64,000 nt of DNA, from positions 397,001 through 461,000 of the forward strand of contig NZ_JAJNKB010000003.1 in the NCBI RefSeq assembly GCF_021533195.1. The letters are read 5' to 3'. Within the stretch, counting starts at the first letter, position 1, and each line of letters begins with the position of its first letter. The position numbers and the translations under genes are program-made. This document shows positions 18,104 through 27,706 of the stretch, piece after piece. The notes beneath the pieces are model-generated. The model was not told where the DNA came from and made no database searches. It saw only the letters and a list, made by a program, of their open reading frames with translations. The stretch comes from Portibacter marinus (GTDB lineage Bacteria; Bacteroidota; Bacteroidia; Chitinophagales; Saprospiraceae).

Positions 18104-18763
18104 ATGACTTCCCATACAGAAGAAAATTACCTTAAAGCCATATATAAGATTGCAGAAAAAGACAAGAAACCGGCCGGCACTAATGCAATAGCCAAGGAAA
18201 TGGATACTTCCGCGGCCTCAGTCACCGATATGCTTAAAAGGCTTTCAGAAAAAGGTCTGATCAATTATCAAAAGTATAAAGGAGTCTCACTTAGCACTAA
18301 AGGGTCAAAAATTGCGACCAATTTGATCCGGAAGCATCGACTTTGGGAAAGCTTTCTCGTGAAAAAGTTAGATTTCACCTGGGATAAAGTGCACGATATT
18401 GCCGAACAAATGGAGCATATTAAGTCCGAAGAATTGGTCAACAGATTAGATGAATTTCTAGGCTTTCCCAAATTTGACCCACATGGAGATCCCATTCCAA
18501 ATGCCGATGGTAAATTTACGCTTCGGGTTCAGGTCCTATTATCATTATTGAGGAAAAATGATAAAGCGAAAGTCATTGGCGTCAAAGAACATGACAATGA
18601 TTTTCTGAGGTATTTGAATTCTAAAAACATTCAATTGGGGTCTGAATTATACATTAGAGAAAAGAATGATTACGACAAATCGATGATCGTTGAAATTGAC
18701 GGAGAAAAGGTCACCTTGACGGAGAAAGTCACTAAACAGATTTATGTAAAGAAGAGCGCATGA
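18104..18763 (+). CDS. DtxR/MntR-family metal-dependent transcriptional repressor
   Basis: 219 residues in the three-part DtxR layout: winged HTH (about 1-65, EENYLKAIYKIAEKD and TSAASVTDMLKRLSEKGLI), a metal-binding dimerisation domain (about 66-145, HRLWESFLVKKLDFTWDKVHDIAEQMEHI, DPHGDPIPNADG), and a C-terminal FeoA/SH3-like domain (about 150-217). It should repress metal uptake when Mn(II) or Fe(II) is plentiful. It is the first gene of an operon with a metal-binding protein (4-bp ATGA overlap) and an ABC ATPase, and a DtxR-type palindrome sits in its promoter. Mn is the better guess because the cognate binding protein lacks a His-rich loop. Confidence 0.93.
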   Translation: MTSHTEENYLKAIYKIAEKDKKPAGTNAIAKEMDTSAASVTDMLKRLSEKGLINYQKYKGVSLSTKGSKIATNLIRKHRLWESFLVKKLDFTWDKVHDIAEQMEHIKSEELVNRLDEFLGFPKFDPHGDPIPNADGKFTLRVQVLLSLLRKNDKAKVIGVKEHDNDFLRYLNSKNIQLGSELYIREKNDYDKSMIVEIDGEKVTLTEKVTKQIYVKKSA

Positions 18764-19764
18764 AAAAATTAATCGAATATTCTTTTATTCTACTTCTGAC
18801 ACTCATTCTCACAAATCTTTACGGACAGAAGAAAACGATTGTTGCCAGTGCCTCGATGATGGCAGATATGGCACAAAACATTGCCGGAGATCTGTTCGAT
18901 GTCAAATACATCGTGCCTCGAGGCCAGGATCCACATCTTTACAAACCCACTCCTAGTGATGTAGTGATGGTAGAAAAAGCGGATTTGATTATCATAAACG
19001 GATTGACCTTCGAAGGTTGGATTTCAAAATTAATCGCTAATTCCGGAACCAGAGCAGAAACCAAGGTCATCAGTGATGGTATTCAACCCATCACGAGTGA
19101 GAAGTATAAGAATTCGTATGATCCACACGCTTGGATGGATGTCAATCTGGTGCAGAAGTACATTGACAATATATTGGAAGCATTGATCAAACTTGATCCA
19201 GAAAATAAAGAAACTTTCGAAAAAAATCACGCTGCCTATTCCCGGAAATTGACAGAATTAGATCAATACATTCTGGATAAAATCAAAGAAATTCCCGAAA
19301 GCAAAAGAATACTGATTACATCCCACGACGCGTTTGCTTATTATGGAAGAAGGTATGGTCTGCAGTTGGAAGCTATCGTCGGCATTTCTACGGAGGCTGA
19401 AGTGCAATCCTCTGATATCATCCGTGTGCATAAAGTCATTCGCGAGAGTGAAGTGCCGGCCATTTTCATGGAAAGTACAATTAATCCTAAAATCCTTCGG
19501 CAAATCGCTAAAGACAATAAGATCGTCATCGGCGGTGAGCTATTCGCAGATTCGTTAGGTGAAAAAGGTGGTCAGGCGGATACCTATCTGAAAATGCTCA
19601 AATACAATACAGATACCATCGTCAAAGGACTGACTACAAATGAGGAAGTAGATAGTGAAAAGTTGAAGGATAGCGGATCTATAGGCTATCTATCTTATTT
19701 ATTCCTGGCCCTGGGTCTATTTGCTATCGTATTTTTTGTAATAAGAAAATTAAACAAAGGCTAA
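18760..19764 (+). CDS. Metal ABC transporter substrate-binding protein (Mn/Zn/Fe type), C-terminally membrane-anchored
   Basis: 334 residues of the cluster A-I (TroA/ZnuA) family. Signal peptide 1-22. Metal ligands are predicted from the family as His59 (GQDPHLYKP), His123 (YDPHAWMD), His189 (ITSHDAFAYYG) and Asp264 (LFADSLGEKGG), the His-His-His-Asp set of TroA. There is no His/acidic-rich loop between the first two ligands, unlike ZnuA. Oddly, residues about 306-334 form a hydrophobic helix followed by RKLNKG, predicting a C-terminal inner-membrane anchor; typical members end after the solute-binding fold and are soluble or lipidated. Overlaps the repressor by 4 bp and abuts the ATPase gene. 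Confidence 0.93.
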   Translation: MKKLIEYSFILLLTLILTNLYGQKKTIVASASMMADMAQNIAGDLFDVKYIVPRGQDPHLYKPTPSDVVMVEKADLIIINGLTFEGWISKLIANSGTRAETKVISDGIQPITSEKYKNSYDPHAWMDVNLVQKYIDNILEALIKLDPENKETFEKNHAAYSRKLTELDQYILDKIKEIPESKRILITSHDAFAYYGRRYGLQLEAIVGISTEAEVQSSDIIRVHKVIRESEVPAIFMESTINPKILRQIAKDNKIVIGGELFADSLGEKGGQADTYLKMLKYNTDTIVKGLTTNEEVDSEKLKDSGSIGYLSYLFLALGLFAIVFFVIRKLNKG

Positions 19765-20499
19765 ATGAATCCAATCAGTATTAAGGGTTTGAGTGTTTCT
19801 TACGAAAGAAAAAGAGTACTTTCTAATATCTTTCTGGAAATCAAAAAGGGTGCGATTTATGGGGTCGTTGGTCCTAATGGTGCCGGAAAGTCTACCCTAT
19901 TTAAATCAATTCTTCAACTAATAGATATAAGTGCAGGTGTCATCATGGTGCTGGGTGAGGATATTGAGGAGGTCAGAAAAAGAATTGCCTATGTTCCGCA
20001 AAAGGATGATGTGGATTGGAATTTTCCTGCCTTGGTCAATGATATTGTCTTAATGGGTCGTTATCCACACAAGAAGGTGTTCCAATGGCTGAACAAAGAA
20101 GATCAACACATTGCTGATGAGGCCATGAGCGAACTGGACATTCTAGACCTTAAAAATCGCCAGATTGGAGAATTATCCGGGGGACAACAACAAAGGGTCT
20201 TCTTAGCCAGGGCTATGGCACAAGAAGCTGAAATTTTTCTTTTGGATGAACCTTTTGTTGGAGTAGATATGACGACTGAAGAAAAGATCATCAAAACACT
20301 GAAACGATTGGCTGGAACTGGCAAGACAATGCTGGTCGTACACCATGACCTTTCAACAGTAGAAGAATACTTTGATCATGTTATATTGATCAATCAGAGG
20401 CTAATAGCTGAAGGACCTACCGCACAAATGTTTACTCAGGAAAATATCAGCAAGACCTACGGGGCCAAGTTAAACCTATTGAATAAAACAACCTGGTAA
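19765..20499 (+). CDS. Metal ABC transporter ATP-binding protein
   Basis: 244 residues. Walker A GPNGAGKST, Q-loop VPQKDDVDWNFP, signature LSGGQQQRVFLARAMAQ, Walker B IFLLDEPF followed by VGVD, and H-loop VVHHDLS are all present, so it should hydrolyse ATP. The Q-loop wording and FPALVNDIVLMGRYPH are typical of Mn/Zn-type (MntB/TroB/ZnuC) ATPases. The start directly follows the binding-protein stop. The expected membrane permease gene does not follow: the next gene, 14 bp on, is an unrelated lipocalin-like gene on the opposite strand. The permease must be elsewhere, or the complex is incomplete. Confidence 0.94.
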   Translation: MNPISIKGLSVSYERKRVLSNIFLEIKKGAIYGVVGPNGAGKSTLFKSILQLIDISAGVIMVLGEDIEEVRKRIAYVPQKDDVDWNFPALVNDIVLMGRYPHKKVFQWLNKEDQHIADEAMSELDILDLKNRQIGELSGGQQQRVFLARAMAQEAEIFLLDEPFVGVDMTTEEKIIKTLKRLAGTGKTMLVVHHDLSTVEEYFDHVILINQRLIAEGPTAQMFTQENISKTYGAKLNLLNKTTW

Positions 20500-20513
20500 A
20501 AGGAGGAGTTTGA

Positions 20514-21176
20514 CTATTCAGGCAATGCACGGGTTGGTTTAAAGACCAATGTTCTAGTACTTTCTTCTCCAATCGGCTTAAGTTTTAGATTTTCTGCGTC
20601 GAATGTAAGTTGAAATCGCTGTTCGTTTTCAAGACGATCGTCTGAGATAAGGGTAACGATTGACCGATGAGGATGAACATAATAATATCCACTTGATCTC
20701 GCTTTATCTTTAAATTCCAAATATCTTCCATCTGGTCTAAAGAATAGAACAATCTCCTGTTGAACGTCGGTCAATTGCCAGGCACCCAGGATTTTGTCTG
20801 TATCAATGATTGGAAGTCTCTCAATTTTCTCTAAATATACTTCTACGACAGCCCCCTCTTCTTCTCTGGTCCAAAACATTGTGGAGTCTTGCACTTCGTA
20901 ATTAAAGTGACCGAATGGGTCGGCAACACCTTTTGACGATATTGGTTTTAGTATGGAAGAATCAGGTTCAATATCTATTATACCTTCCGTATTTTTAGTC
21001 CATCCATTGCCTGAATGATAGACTAAATCTTGCTCTATTTTTATCCATTTTCCTTTTGGGGTCATAACCTGATCTTCGACATTTACTTTCTTTATTTCCC
21101 AAAGACCTACAATTGACTGCGATTGCGATGCATAGGTACATAGCATCATACTAAATAATAAACTGTAAACTTTCAT
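20514..21176 (-). CDS. Secreted lipocalin-like protein of unknown function
   Basis: 220 residues with a signal peptide ending near ASQSQ. Two segments start with the lipocalin-like pattern SIVGLWEIKKV (about 20) and KILGAWQLTDVQ (about 130), each followed by short beta-strand-like stretches, suggesting two small beta-barrel-like halves. No catalytic motif is visible. It ends 14 bp from the convergent metal ATPase gene, and 35 bp separate its start from the Dabb gene upstream. The SIVG.W opening also occurs in the hydrolase at 23568-25307. The function is unknown. Confidence 0.7.
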   Translation of the reverse strand: MKVYSLLFSMMLCTYASQSQSIVGLWEIKKVNVEDQVMTPKGKWIKIEQDLVYHSGNGWTKNTEGIIDIEPDSSILKPISSKGVADPFGHFNYEVQDSTMFWTREEEGAVVEVYLEKIERLPIIDTDKILGAWQLTDVQQEIVLFFRPDGRYLEFKDKARSSGYYYVHPHRSIVTLISDDRLENEQRFQLTFDAENLKLKPIGEESTRTLVFKPTRALPE

Positions 21177-21211
21177 GACTGCATAGATGCATCAAGTACC
21201 GCTTTTGGTGT

Positions 21212-21532
21212 TTAGATCTGCCGACTATCATAGACCAATACTTTTTCCCACAAATGTTCGCAGTTTTTTACAAACTTTTGATGAATGGGATGTTCCTGAT
21301 AGATCGCTTCGTCCTTTTCATTCTCAAAGATCAACATTTCGGTGACAGAAAAACTACCGTCCACCACACCTCTTTGGGCAGTGTCTGCAGGCACTCCAAT
21401 GTGTATGTTTTTCACTTCATCTATGGTTTCCAATGTTCTGATTCCTTTGATCAACTCTTGCTTGTCTTGTTCAGAATCTTTGTTTTTTAACCAAAAAAAC
21501 ACATGGTGTACTATTTTAAATTGACTTGCCAT
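21212..21532 (-). CDS. Dabb-family (stress-responsive alpha/beta barrel) small protein
   Basis: 106 residues. The opening FKIVHHVFFWLKNKDSEQDKQELIKGIRTL and the later GVPADTAQRGVVDGSFSVTEMLIFENEKDEAIYQEHPIHQKFV match the Dabb (dimeric alpha+beta barrel) family. Cytoplasmic, no signal peptide. Dabb proteins include plant stress proteins and small cyclases/isomerases; most bacterial ones have no known reaction. Probably transcribed with the lipocalin-like gene 35 bp downstream. Confidence 0.88.
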   Translation of the reverse strand: MASQFKIVHHVFFWLKNKDSEQDKQELIKGIRTLETIDEVKNIHIGVPADTAQRGVVDGSFSVTEMLIFENEKDEAIYQEHPIHQKFVKNCEHLWEKVLVYDSRQI

Positions 21533-21802
21533 TTTTGAAATTTACTGAATAAATATTTTATGTCAATGTTACGAAATAAATATCTGTTGTTCACCTTCAA
21601 CTGAGGTGGCTTAGGTCAATGCATTTTCCTATTGATTTGCATTGTAGGTCAGTTCGAGGTAAGACATTTGATAAAAAACTGAAGGTTAGCAAAGCTTGCA
21701 AATGGAATTACAAGTCTAAAGGCAAATGGAATTTGTCAGTCCCAGATAGGCTGTGAAGAGAGTGGGAAGTCGCGGACTGAAATCCAAGGTCTAAAGTTAA
21801 GA

Positions 21803-22510
21803 TCATAGGCTGAACAATGTCTTAAATTCTGCACTTTGTCGTCGGGATACCATCACTTCCTCTCCAGTGACCAAAATGATCTTTAACTTCCCATTGAACC
21901 CAGTCGATATCTTATCGACAAAATGGACATTCATTATCTGCTGCCTGTTTGCCCTGAAAAATCGTTGATCATCCAAAATACCCTCCAAATAACTCAATGA
22001 CTTCAACACCAAGGGTTTCTCATCATCGAAATAGATTCTGGTGTAATTTCCCACAGACTCAAACAAACGAATATCAGAAACCTTAACAAACCAGCATTTC
22101 TCACCATCCCTTACAAATATCTGTTGATCCACACTGATTTTTTCTACCCTGTCCTGTTCCGTGGGTGAGTGATTTAACTTTGAAATCGCCTTTTCAAGTC
22201 TTTCTTTGCGAATCGGTTTCATCAGATAATCAACGGCATTGTATTCAAAGGACTTGATTGCATACTCATCAAATGCGGTAGTGAATATGACAGGCGGAAC
22301 AAAATCAAGCGCCTCTAACACTTCAAAACCATTCATTCCAGGCAGATGAATATCCAGAAAGATCACGTCTGGCTGCACCTTCTGAATGACATTGACAGCT
22401 TCAGCACCATCCGCCACTTCTATGAGATCACTAAAAATATTGACTTCTCGTATCATGGCCATTAACTCTTTTCTGGCCAACCTGGAATCCTCTACGATCA
22501 CAGCCTTCAT
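21803..22510 (-). CDS. LytTR-family response regulator (pair 2)
   Basis: 235 residues. Receiver domain 1-120 with Glu7/Asp8 and phosphoacceptor Asp53 (VIFLDIHLPGMNG); LytTR DNA-binding domain about 135-235 (FVRDGEKCWFVKVSDIRLFESVGNYTRIYF, FRANRQQIMNVHFVDKI). The ATG overlaps the kinase stop by 4 bp. Last gene of a three-gene operon: hydrolase, kinase, regulator. It is only moderately similar to the pair 1 regulator, so the two pairs probably serve different signals. Confidence 0.95.
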   Translation of the reverse strand: MKAVIVEDSRLARKELMAMIREVNIFSDLIEVADGAEAVNVIQKVQPDVIFLDIHLPGMNGFEVLEALDFVPPVIFTTAFDEYAIKSFEYNAVDYLMKPIRKERLEKAISKLNHSPTEQDRVEKISVDQQIFVRDGEKCWFVKVSDIRLFESVGNYTRIYFDDEKPLVLKSLSYLEGILDDQRFFRANRQQIMNVHFVDKISTGFNGKLKIILVTGEEVMVSRRQSAEFKTLFSL

Positions 22511-23571
22511 ACTAATACCATTTTAGGGTATGATACTTCAGCAGTGACCATACCTTCACCTTCACCAAGATGTAATTTCCCCTTTGTTCCATATAACAAA
22601 CGCAGGCGTTCACTTATATTTCGGAGACCAACTCCAAGTTTCTGTTGAAGATCTGAGCTTGAATTAAGGCTTCCACTGTTGGACACCCTAAGAATAATTT
22701 GATCGTCCTTAACTGAAACATTGACCTTAACAGTCCCTCCACCAGGCAATTCTGAAATTCCGTGTTTTACAGCATTTTCGACCAACAGCTGGAGCATCAT
22801 TGGGGGTACTTTTTCATCCAGTAAATCCTGATCTACATGAATAGCGTAGCTCAACTTTTCTTCGAACTGTATGCTTAAAAGTTCTAAATACTTTTTGACA
22901 ATCTCAATTTCATTACGCAAGGTCACCAGTGATTGATTGTTGTGAATAAGCGCATATCGAAACATGTCCGAAAAATTCAATAGCATTAGTTTGGCTTTTT
23001 CAGCATCTTCAGAAATCAAAGCTCTGATATTATTGATTGCATTGAACATGAAATGTGGATTGATCTGAGCCTTTAAATTTCCCAATTGCGCTTCTTTCAT
23101 TGTGGCAACCAACTGCCATTTCTCAGACTCGGCATTTTTCCAACTGTGCAAGTAATGAATCATAAAATAGATGCTGTTCCATATTAACATCAATACTCCG
23201 AAAATGAAAAAATTTCCAAAGAATTCCAGCAAAGTAATGATTCGACCATCATGAGCAAATAATAACAATATGGCTACTAAGCCCAAAAATGCGATGGTCA
23301 GCACCAAGGTTCCGATGACAATATATCTTAAAGTAACCTTGAAATTCAACAGATTTATTGATTGACTTTTCAGATAGTACCTGTAAATGGTTGTAAGAAT
23401 CAAACCCCCAAAAAATGCTACGGCAGAATTTACTATTACCCATACGATGTTATCTTGTAACTCTCCAGAATTCTTTAGGCTGAGGTACTGAACAAAGAAA
23501 TTCATCGATGCGAATATACCCCAACCTATCAATTGTGCGATCCAGAAATTCCTATCTCCAGTCTTGATCAT
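22507..23571 (-). CDS. LytS/YehU-like sensor histidine kinase (pair 2)
   Basis: 354 residues from ATG 23571. Four membrane helices occupy about residues 10-150, followed by the His_kinase box LKAQINPHFMFNAINNIRAL and a HATPase region (MMLQLLVENAVKHGISEL, GVGLRNISERL). A start 24 bp upstream (23595) is possible, but 23571 gives an exact ATGA overlap with the hydrolase stop, the same coupling used between this kinase and its regulator. The signal is unknown; co-translation with a secreted hydrolase suggests a link to envelope or peptide metabolism (inference). Confidence 0.92.
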   Translation of the reverse strand: MIKTGDRNFWIAQLIGWGIFASMNFFVQYLSLKNSGELQDNIVWVIVNSAVAFFGGLILTTIYRYYLKSQSINLLNFKVTLRYIVIGTLVLTIAFLGLVAILLLFAHDGRIITLLEFFGNFFIFGVLMLIWNSIYFMIHYLHSWKNAESEKWQLVATMKEAQLGNLKAQINPHFMFNAINNIRALISEDAEKAKLMLLNFSDMFRYALIHNNQSLVTLRNEIEIVKKYLELLSIQFEEKLSYAIHVDQDLLDEKVPPMMLQLLVENAVKHGISELPGGGTVKVNVSVKDDQIILRVSNSGSLNSSSDLQQKLGVGLRNISERLRLLYGTKGKLHLGEGEGMVTAEVSYPKMVLV

Positions 23572-25307
23572 TTGCGGTCGAACTTCAAAATCCAATCGGT
23601 TACAAAGGCTATCACTTCTTCATTGAACGTTTCCTCTAATGCACCATATTCATTTGGCGATCCAGTTCCATCTTTAGAAACCTGAAAAAGGTGATTTAAT
23701 CCTTCAAATTCTTTTACTGTAAAATTTTTATTACCTGCTTTCTCCAGATTTTGCATAATCCCTTCGAGATTAGATTTGGATAAAACTTGTAAGTCCAGAG
23801 ATCCGTTTACCGCTAACACGGGAATACTTAATTTAGAAAGATATACCTCAGGCTCGAAAGAAATAAAATATCTAAACCAGGGATTAGATACAGATTTTAC
23901 TTGACTGGCTATTTCTGCATCAACATCTCCAATTTCCTCTAAATCTTCTTCACTAAGCAGTTGAAACCTTTCTCGCAGTATCTTTTCTATACCTGATCGC
24001 AAATCCTCATCACTTAATTCCTGATTCTCCTTGATAAACGCAAAAACTTCTCTGGATGACTCTACTGAAAAATTGACTTCTTCCGGATCTCCATCACTTG
24101 CCTGGCTGATTGCTGTAATTTGTTCCAACAATAATTCATCTGAATCTATTCCAGGTCCTGCAAGCATGACAATGAAGTCTAGCGCTGTTTTATCTGCCAC
24201 TATAGGTGCAATCAGGCCACCTTCACTGTGACCCATTATTCCGATTTTAACATCCTTCATTTCCTCTCGTGATCTTAAATATTCCACAGCAAATTTGGCA
24301 TCCATGGCCAGATCCATAGATGTGGCACTCTCAAAATTACCGGTAGATTCTCCCACTCCTCTATCATCATATCTTAGGACAGCGACACCATTCCTGGTCA
24401 GATAATCTGAAAGGACCAGAAAGGGTTTGTGACCCAAAAGTTCTTCATTTCTGTCTTGCGGACCAGAGCCACTAACCAAAACCACCGCTTTGTCATAGTT
24501 TCCGCTTAGAGGCAAAGTTAATGTCCCTGCCAATTCATGACCACCTGCCGGATTGGTAAACTTTACGTCTTCCATTCTGTAATCAAAAACTTTGGGTTCT
24601 TGAGGCCTTTTCAGCTCTTTCTTGTCAATGGCTTCTCTTTTTAATACAATTTTTTGGTTTAAAGGACCTTGTCTAAACCTTGCATTGATGATATTGCTAT
24701 CAGGAACATAGGTTCCATCCAACGTAATCCCCATATTCTTAGCAGTGATATTAATTTTATTTCCATCGATGTTTGTTTCACTTGTTTCTATGCCAAAAGC
24801 ACCTTGATCCGGACTGTCCATTGTAGAACTAAAGTCTCCTTTTTCTTCAGCTATGTGGAAAATGAGCCTTAATTGTGTGCCCATGGCATCCAAGCTGGTA
24901 TGCCATGAACCTGCTATAGGATGGTTACTTACTGGAAGGCGGGTATCTATTTTAGATTTTCTGGTCAATTCCAAGGGCAATTTCATGGGGCCCTGATTAA
25001 AACTTCCAGTGATCTTATCCTCAGATGCAAGATAAGTGGCCGTAGTCTCCATGGACATTTTTTTATTCTTAATGACCAATTTTCCATCCTCATAAGTGGT
25101 TTCATCCATCTCAATATCAAATGCACCTTGATTAGGGGAGTCTAGAGTACTTACATAGATACCATCTTCCTCAGTAATGTGAAATATGATTTTGAGCGTG
25201 GTACCTTGAACTTCCAAATCACCCTCCCAGTCACCAACAATCGACTGAGCTCTTAAGCCCAATACAGCTATAATTAGTAATAATAATGTCAACATTCTAT
25301 CTTTCAT
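23568..25307 (-). CDS. Secreted alpha/beta hydrolase with two N-terminal lipocalin-like repeats
   Basis: 579 residues with a signal peptide ending near LGLRAQS. Residues about 20-115 and 128-225 are clear duplicates: each has [IV][AV]GxW, IIFHI/LIFHI, STLDSPNQGAF/STMDSPDQGAF and FNQGP/FRQGP. Residues about 250-575 form an alpha/beta-hydrolase domain with oxyanion segment VLVSGSGPQDRNEE, nucleophile Ser361 (GHSEGGLIAP), acid in VNGSLDLQV and His in EGLNHLFQ. Related proteins are esterases or acyl-aminoacyl peptidase-like; substrate unknown. Its stop overlaps the kinase start (ATGA), making it the first gene of a hydrolase-kinase-regulator operon. Confidence 0.9.
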   Translation of the reverse strand: MKDRMLTLLLLIIAVLGLRAQSIVGDWEGDLEVQGTTLKIIFHITEEDGIYVSTLDSPNQGAFDIEMDETTYEDGKLVIKNKKMSMETTATYLASEDKITGSFNQGPMKLPLELTRKSKIDTRLPVSNHPIAGSWHTSLDAMGTQLRLIFHIAEEKGDFSSTMDSPDQGAFGIETSETNIDGNKINITAKNMGITLDGTYVPDSNIINARFRQGPLNQKIVLKREAIDKKELKRPQEPKVFDYRMEDVKFTNPAGGHELAGTLTLPLSGNYDKAVVLVSGSGPQDRNEELLGHKPFLVLSDYLTRNGVAVLRYDDRGVGESTGNFESATSMDLAMDAKFAVEYLRSREEMKDVKIGIMGHSEGGLIAPIVADKTALDFIVMLAGPGIDSDELLLEQITAISQASDGDPEEVNFSVESSREVFAFIKENQELSDEDLRSGIEKILRERFQLLSEEDLEEIGDVDAEIASQVKSVSNPWFRYFISFEPEVYLSKLSIPVLAVNGSLDLQVLSKSNLEGIMQNLEKAGNKNFTVKEFEGLNHLFQVSKDGTGSPNEYGALEETFNEEVIAFVTDWILKFDRK

Positions 25308-25404
25308 AATATTTCATTTACATGTAACAATGGTACAAACATAGCTGTGAAAGCCCACGAAATCAAGAAAATTGTGATGGATGGTAAAATTAGATGATGA
25401 TTGG

Positions 25405-26580
25405 TCAAATATTCAAGCGCTTGCTTTGGCTTTTTTCCAATGTAATTTCAGACGTGGGGTCAAAATTCTCAATCCAAACCACACCCGGAGATTTATCAGG
25501 TGTAAAACTACCCAGCTCTTCTTCAAACCCCAAAGCCTTGGCACCATTGATTGTCGCCCATTGCAATAAAATTTTTAACGGGATGAAACTATTATATTTT
25601 TTGATGGTCTTAACTTCTTCCCAAATCGATAATTGCCAATTGGAACTCAGACTATCCGTGCCTATTGCCATTGTAGCATTTTCTTCTAAAAAAGCCTGAT
25701 AATCTGGCAGCCTATTCTCAATATAAAGATTCGCATTCGGGCAAGTCACCCAATAAATATTCGATGACCAATTCTGTGCTGCTCTGATGTCTTCCCCCTC
25801 AGTCATGGTGTTATGTACAAATAGTGTACGCTGATCGGGATCCATATGCTTCATGGCATAAAAAATAGAGCTGTTGTGTATAGGCTGAAAATCACTCAGA
25901 GGGGTACCGATTCGTTTGTAAAAATCGAAAAATGCCCCCTCACCATTTATAAACATGGAATTTTCAGCCGGTGTTTCTTGGTTATGGATACTTATAGTGT
26001 TTCCTTTACTATTCTCCCTGTTGATAGCATTAAACAAAGCTTTGGAAACGGAATATGGCGCATGTGGCACAAAGGACTTAAGGCCTGAGTGCTCATCGAA
26101 GACTTCCTTTGCCTTTTGTATCGTAGCTGAAGTCATTGTGGCATTCATCAAATCAAATAACTCTACAAAAGTATGGTATTGAATCGGTGAGTTCTTTTTG
26201 GAGGCTGCTGTATCAGCGGTATTGCTGATATCCCCTACAGCCACAATTCCACTGTCATACATGAATTGGTCAGCAATATTAATATGCTCTTCGATTACTT
26301 CAAGAGGATAATCTCTCAATTGTAAAACCTGGGAGATGAAATTTATCAATCCTGTCCCACTTGAAATGGCACCTTTTAAATGAGAAAGCTCCAAATGACA
26401 ATGCGCATTAATAAATCCGGGACATAAAAGACCCTTGTAATATTCAGTGTCACCAGAATCAGAATTCCTATCAGAATAGACCAAATCTAAAATACGGCCG
26501 CTTTCCATGATGAGCATGTGATTACTTAAAAATTGACCACTAATGGCGTCAAAAATAAAGTCAGCGGTGAGTTTCCTCAT
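25405..26580 (-). CDS. Amidohydrolase-superfamily deaminase/hydrolase
   Basis: 391 residues, cytoplasmic. Metal and active-site motifs of the amidohydrolase superfamily: HxH in [31 protein letters not shown] and the late Asp in [10 protein letters not shown]. This pattern is closest to the TRZ/ATZ/SsnA-type aminohydrolases (for example 5-methylthioadenosine/SAH deaminase, guanine deaminase or aminodeoxyfutalosine deaminase); the exact substrate cannot be fixed. Last gene of the PBP1A-to-amidohydrolase run, 1 bp after the DUF1015 gene, so coupled translation is likely. Confidence 0.88.
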   Translation of the reverse strand: MRKLTADFIFDAISGQFLSNHMLIMESGRILDLVYSDRNSDSGDTEYYKGLLCPGFINAHCHLELSHLKGAISSGTGLINFISQVLQLRDYPLEVIEEHINIADQFMYDSGIVAVGDISNTADTAASKKNSPIQYHTFVELFDLMNATMTSATIQKAKEVFDEHSGLKSFVPHAPYSVSKALFNAINRENSKGNTISIHNQETPAENSMFINGEGAFFDFYKRIGTPLSDFQPIHNSSIFYAMKHMDPDQRTLFVHNTMTEGEDIRAAQNWSSNIYWVTCPNANLYIENRLPDYQAFLEENATMAIGTDSLSSNWQLSIWEEVKTIKKYNSFIPLKILLQWATINGAKALGFEEELGSFTPDKSPGVVWIENFDPTSEITLEKSQSKRLNI

Positions 26581-26581
26581 C

Positions 26582-27688
26582 TTACAACTTCTGACCTATA
26601 ATTCCACTTTTAATTCGTGGTTCGAACCAGGTGCTTTTAGGTGGTAAGTTTCTTCTTTTATTAGAAAATTTCTTCACATCATCCATCGTCGGTGCTTTTT
26701 GAAGAATACAAATAGAATTAGGATTATCTGTACTTCTTCTCATGATGCTTTTCTGGCTTTCTCTTCCGGAGAAATACGATATGCGATCATCTTTACGAAG
26801 GTCTGGTATTTTGAAAATCAATCTAAATACGATTTGATTCATAATGTAGGCGTCCAGCGCATCAGGACTGACTTCAAATTCTTTCAATATCTTCTTTCGC
26901 CACTTGCCTTTGTAGATCTCACCATTCATCAATATGATAAATTCCCGATCTTTAGAAGGGTAGGCAAATTTTGTAATTCTTCTGACACTGGCATATTCGC
27001 CTAATTCAGCAATAAATACTTCTGGTTTAATATCATCCAGTATTTCCACCATCTTCACATGGTCATAAATTTCGACCTGGTCTTCAGGGAAGTATGCTGT
27101 CAAAAGTTTACTAAAATCAGTGTCTTTGAAAACCATAGGTTTTTTCTTATGCAATCTCCTTTGGGTTTTACACCGGTGATGACCATCTGCCACATAGGCC
27201 TTTCTCACTCCAAACAGGAAAATGTTTCTCAGTGTCTCCAACTGATCTTCTTCTGTAATTTTCCAAAGTTGATGAACGCTTCCATCATCTAGTTCAAAGC
27301 TGTAGGATTTAGGTTCTTTATCAATAATGTTGGATATAAACTTCGCTAGTTTCTTATTCTTTTTATGAAATAAAAGAACCGGTTTGATCATGGCTTTTCG
27401 GTCTAATGTTGATTCCACCATGTCCTGTTCTTTGTCTGGTATGGTGTCTTCATGTAGTAAGATTTTACCACTGATCAATTCCTGAATTTCAGTATTATTT
27501 ACAACTCCTCTATATTTTCTTCCTAAATACTTTATTTGATAGATAAACATTGAATCCTTAGTCGATTCTTTAAACATTCCTGCATTAAAATGCTTTGGAA
27601 ACTGTTCGTTCATGGTCTCAAAAAAAGTATTGGGAGAAGCCAGGAGTGACTTGTTTGGATAGATTGCTTTGAATGGATGTACTCTCAT
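26582..27688 (-). CDS. DUF1015-family protein
   Basis: 368 residues. Matches the DUF1015 family by [12 protein letters not shown] at the start, the central hallmark [12 protein letters not shown] and the C-terminal FKIPDLRK and [14 protein letters not shown]. The DGHHR motif and overall fold suggest an enzyme, but no reaction is established. Cytoplasmic, no signal. Followed after 1 bp by the amidohydrolase and preceded at 18 bp by gcvT. Confidence 0.92.
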   Translation of the reverse strand: MRVHPFKAIYPNKSLLASPNTFFETMNEQFPKHFNAGMFKESTKDSMFIYQIKYLGRKYRGVVNNTEIQELISGKILLHEDTIPDKEQDMVESTLDRKAMIKPVLLFHKKNKKLAKFISNIIDKEPKSYSFELDDGSVHQLWKITEEDQLETLRNIFLFGVRKAYVADGHHRCKTQRRLHKKKPMVFKDTDFSKLLTAYFPEDQVEIYDHVKMVEILDDIKPEVFIAELGEYASVRRITKFAYPSKDREFIILMNGEIYKGKWRKKILKEFEVSPDALDAYIMNQIVFRLIFKIPDLRKDDRISYFSGRESQKSIMRRSTDNPNSICILQKAPTMDDVKKFSNKRRNLPPKSTWFEPRIKSGIIGQKL

Positions 27689-27706
27689 ATATTATTTAGC
27701 TGTTTT

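Noticed and set aside
21533-21802. Small gene or RNA in the 270-bp gap between the Dabb gene and the pair 2 regulator
   Set aside because: No open frame longer than a few codons with a credible start and no stable hairpin or promoter element could be seen.
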